From JABHVE01 sp047517625 (GTDB taxonomy: Bacteria; Pseudomonadota; Alphaproteobacteria; UBA2966; CAIVPW01), in contig JAKZSO010000106.1 in NCBI GenBank assembly GCA_047517625.1, positions 1 to 9,745 of the forward strand: 9,745 nt of DNA. Direction: 5' to 3'. Shown here in pieces: positions 6,619 to 9,745 of this stretch. Position numbers and translations under genes: made by a program. The notes under the pieces are model-generated. The model made no database searches. It was not told the DNA's origin and saw only the letters and a program-made list of their open reading frames with translations. Position 1 is the stretch's first letter. Each line of letters starts with the position of its first letter.

Positions 6619-7824
6619 ATGACTGTCCATATGTCCCGATCCGCCGCAAACCCCGAACCACCTGCCAACGTCAGCAGGCCGAAGCGCTCTGGAATTCTGC
6701 CGTCCCAATTGATTGGCCACCTGATCGCCGACGGGGCGGTGCGTGCGGATGAGCCTATTCAGCCCGAGCTAATTCAACCCGCCAGTCTGGATCTGCGCTT
6801 GGGCGCGGCCGCCCACCGCGTGCGCGCGAGTTTTCTTCCCAGCGCTGGAGGGACGGTGATGGAGCGCATCGAACACCTGCACATGCACACCATTGACCTG
6901 CGTGACATGCCGCCATTGGGTGGTGACCCAGTCTTGGAGCGCGGCTGCGTCTACATCGTGCCGTTGATGGAACGCTTGAAGCTACCCAAAGGTGTATCAG
7001 GCGCCGCCAATCCAAAAAGCTCCACTGGGCGTCTGGACGTTTTCACACGGCTCATCGCCGACGGCGTACCAGAGTTCGACCGGGTGCCACCCGGGTACGA
7101 AGGCCCGCTGTATGCAGAGATATCGCCCAGAACGTTCAGCATCCTAGCCCGTCAGGGGGACCGCCTAAGCCAGATCAGGTTTCGCCGGGGCAATCCGCGC
7201 TCAACTGATTCCCAACTTCGCGCCCTGCACGGTCAGGCGCGCTTGGTCCATGGGACCAGCCATGCAAACATTGCTGACGGGTTATCCATTTCAGTCGATT
7301 TGGTGGGGGAAACCCAGGAGCGGAATCGCTCCGAAAACATTGTGGGCTACAAAGCCAGGCACAATACGAGAGTGATCGATCTGAGAAAAATCGGCAAATA
7401 TGAACCGAAAGAGTTCTGGGAGCCTATTTACGCAAGCGATGCCGGAGTAAACGGGGACCGCTACATCATCTTGAATCCCGATGATTTCTATATTTTGGCA
7501 TCCTACGAGCGCGTTTCCGTGCCCCCGGAATACGCTGCTGAGCTAGTGCCCTATGACGCTCAGGTAGGGGAGTTCCGGGTCCATTACGCTGGCTTTTTTG
7601 ATCCCGGCTTCGGCCATACAGGCGTCCGCGGCAAGGGTACCCGGGCGGTATTGGAGGTGCGATCCCGGGACGTGCCGTTCGTGTTGGAACACGGCCAGAT
7701 CGTCGGCCGTCTGGCGTACGAGCGGCTTACAATTGCGCCACAGAAGACATATGGGCGGAGCATTGGATCCTCGTACGTGCAACAAGGGCTCGCTCTGAGC
7801 AAGCACTTCAAGCAAGAGGATTAG
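6619..7824 (+). CDS. dcd: 2'-deoxycytidine 5'-triphosphate deaminase, two-domain form
   Basis: A 401-residue protein of the long alphaproteobacterial dCTP-deaminase family, about twice the usual Dcd length because it holds two dUTPase-fold halves. It deaminates dCTP to dUTP, the precursor of dTMP. The N-terminal half has IQPASLDLRLG at 52-62, the SSxxR motif as Ser134-Ser135-Thr-Gly-Arg138, and GYEGPLYAEI with Glu167 at the position of the catalytic glutamate of E. coli Dcd. The C-terminal half has VGEFRVHYAGFFDPGFG at 316-332 and AVLEVRS with Glu346 at the matching place, but no SSxxR. The ATG at 6619 is the first in frame; an ATG at 6631 is a close alternative, and neither has a strong Shine-Dalgarno. 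The first 20 or so residues are outside the conserved fold. The methyltransferase gene follows after 7 nt, probably co-transcribed. Confidence 0.92.
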   Translation: MTVHMSRSAANPEPPANVSRPKRSGILPSQLIGHLIADGAVRADEPIQPELIQPASLDLRLGAAAHRVRASFLPSAGGTVMERIEHLHMHTIDLRDMPPLGGDPVLERGCVYIVPLMERLKLPKGVSGAANPKSSTGRLDVFTRLIADGVPEFDRVPPGYEGPLYAEISPRTFSILARQGDRLSQIRFRRGNPRSTDSQLRALHGQARLVHGTSHANIADGLSISVDLVGETQERNRSENIVGYKARHNTRVIDLRKIGKYEPKEFWEPIYASDAGVNGDRYIILNPDDFYILASYERVSVPPEYAAELVPYDAQVGEFRVHYAGFFDPGFGHTGVRGKGTRAVLEVRSRDVPFVLEHGQIVGRLAYERLTIAPQKTYGRSIGSSYVQQGLALSKHFKQED

Positions 7825-7831
7825 AAGAATT

Positions 7832-8656
7832 ATGGCTGACTCGCACGCCTCTTTTTCAGGCAACATCCCCGAAATTTATGACCAGCATCTGGGCCCGGCG
7901 TTTTTCGAAGCTCCCGCGGCCCACATGGCCAAGAAAATTGCTGATGCGGTCTCCGGCGTCGCCAACGCCCGGGTGTTGGAAGTCGCCTGCGGCACCGGCA
8001 TCGTTACCGAAGCCCTGCGCAGCGCCCTGGCCGACGACGTGGAGATCGTCGCCACCGATCTGAACCCTGCCATGTTGGACTATGCCCAATCAGTGCGCGG
8101 CGGCCTGGCCAACGTCACATGGCAACAGGCCGACGGCCAGGATTTGAGCACCCTCGACGGCGCCTTTGACGCCGTGGTCTGTCAATTCGGATTGATGTTC
8201 TTCCCAGAAAAAGAAAAAGGCCTGGCGGAAATGGCCCGGGTGCTGAACCCCGGCCGCACTTTGGCCGTCAGCACCTGGGAATCCCTGGAAAAAAACACCC
8301 TCCCAGCCCTCGGCCAACAAGTGTTGGCGACATTTTTCTATTAAAACCCGCCGATGTTTTTGTCGGTGCCGTTCGGAATGCCCGACCCCGGCGTGGTCAC
8401 CGCGCTGTTGATGCGGGCTGGTTTGGATCAGGTCCAAATCCAGACCATCGGGTTTGAGTATGAACGCCCCACCGCCCGCCATCTAGCCATCGGCATGGTC
8501 ACCGGCAACCCCGGCATTCACGAGATCAACGAACGCGCCAACGCCCCGGCGGAAGAAATCATCGACGCGGTGGCCAAGGCCATGGCCCAGGATTTCGGCG
8601 ACAACCCCCTAAAAGCCCACTCCCACGCCATTTTCGCGACGGGGGTTAAGGGGTAG
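7832..8656 (+). pseudogene. Class I SAM-dependent methyltransferase, interrupted by in-frame TAA
   Basis: A 274-codon methyltransferase frame is broken once by TAA at 8342-8344. Residues 1-170 contain FSGNIPEIYDQHLGPAFFE, the SAM-binding motif I VLEVACGTG (48-56), the acidic motif ATDLNPAML, and the post-motif region AVVCQFGLMFFPEKEKGL with RVLNPG. After the stop the same frame continues with NPPMFLSVPFGMPDPGVVTALLMRAG and on to 8656, the substrate-side C-terminal segment that this family normally has in one chain. Two separate products (170 and about 100 residues, the second from an ATG at 8354 with no visible Shine-Dalgarno) are possible but unlikely to be functional apart. Start ATG 7832 is preceded by AGAAG and lies 7 nt after dcd. 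The substrate is unknown. The lesion may be a nonsense mutation, or paired indels in the T5 and A4 runs beside it, including sequencing error. Confidence 0.85.
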
Positions 8657-8729
8657 CATCGGTCGATGCTGTGAACTACCGGTTCAGGGCAGCACCATAC
8701 TCCATCAAAAGTAGTGTTTAACCGAGCAG

Positions 8730-8748
8730 ATATCGGAATTACCGATAT
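8730..8748. promoter_or_regulatory. 19-bp perfect hyphenated palindrome, operator-like
   Basis: ATATCGG (8730-8736) and CCGATAT (8742-8748) are exact inverted repeats around an AATTA centre. The size, odd length and A/T-rich centre suit a dimeric regulator site rather than a terminator, since no T-tract follows. Which regulator might bind cannot be told, and it lies about 260 nt from the next start codon. Confidence 0.4.
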
Positions 8749-8751
8749 TGA

Positions 8752-8775
8752 CCCCCTCCCCACCGAGGAAGGGGG
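8752..8775. other. C/G-run hairpin
   Basis: CCCCC (8752-8756) pairs with GGGGG (8771-8775), continued by T-A, one C/A mismatch and two C-G pairs around a CACCGA loop. It lies about 95 nt after the methyltransferase stop and could end that transcript, but no T-run follows on the plus strand. It begins 3 nt after the palindrome at 8730-8748. Confidence 0.4.
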
Positions 8776-8847
8776 CGCCTGTGGCGAGGTGCGACTGCCC
8801 CTCTGCACATAAAAAGACGTGGACCCCCGGACTTGAAAGCTTGCGAT

Positions 8848-8879
8848 CAGATTCACGCGCCCCCAGCGGGCGCGATCTG
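8848..8879. other. 12-bp G+C-rich stem-loop related to the 2732/2827 repeats
   Basis: CAGAT (8848-8852) and CGCGCCC (8856-8862) pair with GGGCGCG (8868-8874) and ATCTG (8875-8879), leaving a 3-nt bulge TCA and a CCAGC loop. Read on the minus strand the right arm gives CAGATCGCGCC, the same 11 bases as those at 2737-2746 in repeat copy 1 with its next base; the left arm, GATCAGAT-tca-CGCGC, resembles the rest of that repeat. No T-tract follows on either side. Confidence 0.6.
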
Positions 8880-9012
8880 CTCTCTGCCGGGGTGACGAAT
8901 TGTTGACCACTCCTTGATGGCCCGGGCCTTGGCGGGCGCGGAATCGTTCCCACATCGAAATCTGACGAGCGAATTTGCGGGGCCGGGAGTTTGTCCGGCC
9001 GTGGAGGACACC

Positions 9013-9363
9013 ATGCGAAACGGAAAAACGATTGGTCTGATCTCGGTAGCGCTGGCCGGGGCTATTGCACCGTCGGTGGCTCTGGGACAGCGCTGGAACG
9101 ACAGCCTGGCCTCAGGGGTTGGAGCGCGGGCCCGATGATGGCGATCGCCCTCTTGGTCATGTTCCTGGTCTTTGGCCTGGCCATGTTCGTACTTCTGAAC
9201 GTTCTGCGGACCGAGCGCGGATCGCCGGATGATCTTGGATCCTTTTTTGGTGGCCCGCCCGGGAGCGGCGACGCCGACGCGCTGGTCTTTGCGCGAGCGT
9301 TTCGCCAAGGGCGAAATCGACCGGAAGGAATTCCGGGAACGGAGGCGCCTGTTATCGGAATAG
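9013..9363 (+). pseudogene. Small membrane-anchored SHOCT-domain protein with two frame changes
   Basis: Three pieces of one plausible protein of about 116 residues lie in two frames. The first (from ATG 9013, Shine-Dalgarno GGAGGA at 9003-9008) is a signal-peptide-like MRNGKTIGLISVALAG...SVALGQRWNDSLASG. In the next frame follow GWSAGPMM and a transmembrane segment AIALLVMFLVFGLAMFVLL, then a Gly/Pro linker ending GDADALV. Back in the first frame is the SHOCT motif LRERFAKGEIDRKEFRERRR with stop TAG 9361-9363. One extra G in the run 9115-9118 and one fewer T in 9288-9290 would join them exactly. SHOCT modules are short C-terminal helices found on small, often membrane-bound, proteins of unclear function. 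As read literally, there would be a 41-residue peptide (9013-9138) overlapping by ATGA a second frame (9135-9392) without the SHOCT motif. It is convergent with the transporter gene 9 nt away. Confidence 0.7.
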
Positions 9364-9372
9364 GCGAAAGCT

Positions 9373-9745
9373 CTAACCGATTCGCCGCCTGATGCCCGCG
9401 TAAGGCCGGCCGTCGATGGCGGCGAGGCCGAATCCGATGATGGCCATGCCGATGAAGTGCTTAGGCAACAGCACCTCGTTAAGCAAGCCCACTCCCAGCA
9501 AGATTGAAGTGACCGGGATCAGGAACGTAACCAACAGGATGTTCGCGGCGCCGGTGGATTCCAGCAGGCGGAAATAGAAGATGTAGGCCAGCGCGGTTGA
9601 GGCCAAGGCCAGGCCCAGCACGGCTCCCCACACACCCAGGCCGGGCATGGCGTCGTTCCAGGGCTGGTCCACCACCAACGCCAGCGGCGCCATGAACACC
9701 GTAGCGCCCGCCACCTGGCCACCAGCCGAGGCGATGGGGTTGATG
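9373..9745 (-). CDS. EamA/DMT-superfamily transporter, C-terminal half (partial)
   Basis: The open frame continues to the right window edge without a start, so about the last 123 residues of a larger (usually near 300-residue) protein are present. The visible part begins with INPIASAGGQVAGATVFMAPLALVV and has further hydrophobic spans GAVLGLALASTALAYIFYFRLL, ANILLVTFLIPVTSILLGVGLL and HFIGMAIIGFGLAAI. These match the second EamA repeat, including the YxxxFRLL-x-x-x-GAA and IPV-x-x-x-LLG segments. It would be an inner-membrane metabolite or drug exporter; substrate unknown. It ends in a basic tail (RRRIG) and converges on the SHOCT gene. The GTG at 9714 is internal, not a start. Confidence 0.9.
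   Translation of the reverse strand, partial: INPIASAGGQVAGATVFMAPLALVVDQPWNDAMPGLGVWGAVLGLALASTALAYIFYFRLLESTGAANILLVTFLIPVTSILLGVGLLNEVLLPKHFIGMAIIGFGLAAIDGRPYAGIRRRIG

Larger units (their letters stand above)
8657..9012. other. 356-nt non-coding region rich in stem-loops
   Basis: No gene with family resemblance or a good start lies here. In order it holds a small hairpin TGAAC-taccg-GTTCA (8672-8686), the perfect palindrome at 8730-8748, a C/G-run hairpin (8752-8775) and a long stem-loop (8848-8879). A TTGACC at 8903-8908 resembles a -35 box but has no good -10. The last ten bases carry the Shine-Dalgarno GGAGGA (9003-9008) of the SHOCT gene. Confidence 0.6.

Noticed and set aside
6325..6668. 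Overlapping short open frames on both strands upstream of dcd
   Set aside because: No start context, no recognisable motif, and they run through strongly self-complementary sequence; treated as non-coding.
1..9745. A novel multi-gene defence, mobile or biosynthetic system
   Set aside because: All sizeable genes belong to familiar housekeeping families, with no transposase, integrase, CRISPR repeats or clustered unknown genes.

Overview
The window is about 9.7 kb of G+C-rich chromosome that reads as ordinary housekeeping DNA of an alphaproteobacterium. The evidence is gene content and order: threonine synthase, an M16 (mitochondrial-processing-peptidase-like) protease and a RimJ-like acetyltransferase in one operon; YqgE/AlgH divergent from a stand-alone DsbD-N-like protein close to a peroxiredoxin; and the long two-domain form of dCTP deaminase. 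I cannot fix the order or genus from sequence alone.

Layout. Bases 1-73 hold the start of a peroxiredoxin (minus strand, running off the left edge). Divergent from it is a lipoprotein made of 42-residue TPR repeats (174-1112, plus). It converges on a secreted DsbD-N-like thiol protein (1149-2060, minus), which is divergent from yqgE (2171-2731, plus). YqgE converges on a tight minus-strand operon read from right to left: thrC (6115-4721), M16 protease (4716-3457) and GNAT acetyltransferase (3457-2870). The junctions are 4 nt and a one-base TGATG overlap. After a 500-nt gap come dcd (6619-7824, plus) and, 7 nt later, a SAM-dependent methyltransferase (7832-8656) broken by an in-frame TAA. A stem-loop-rich gap of about 350 nt precedes a small SHOCT-domain membrane protein (9013-9363) whose parts lie in two frames. 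The right edge holds the C-terminal half of an EamA/DMT transporter (minus).

Functionally, the left part is envelope and thiol-redox related (peroxiredoxin, DsbD-like protein, TPR lipoprotein). The central operon joins amino-acid biosynthesis to protein processing and modification. The right part is nucleotide metabolism plus a degraded accessory stretch.

I see no CRISPR array, insertion sequence, rRNA, tRNA or defence/toxin cassette, and no evident new multi-gene system. The points most worth a second look are the two damaged genes at 7832-9363, whose lesions fit homopolymer-length changes or real decay; the repeat-flanked double hairpin between yqgE and the GNAT gene; a related stem-loop at 8848-8879; and the long unexplained leader upstream of dcd.
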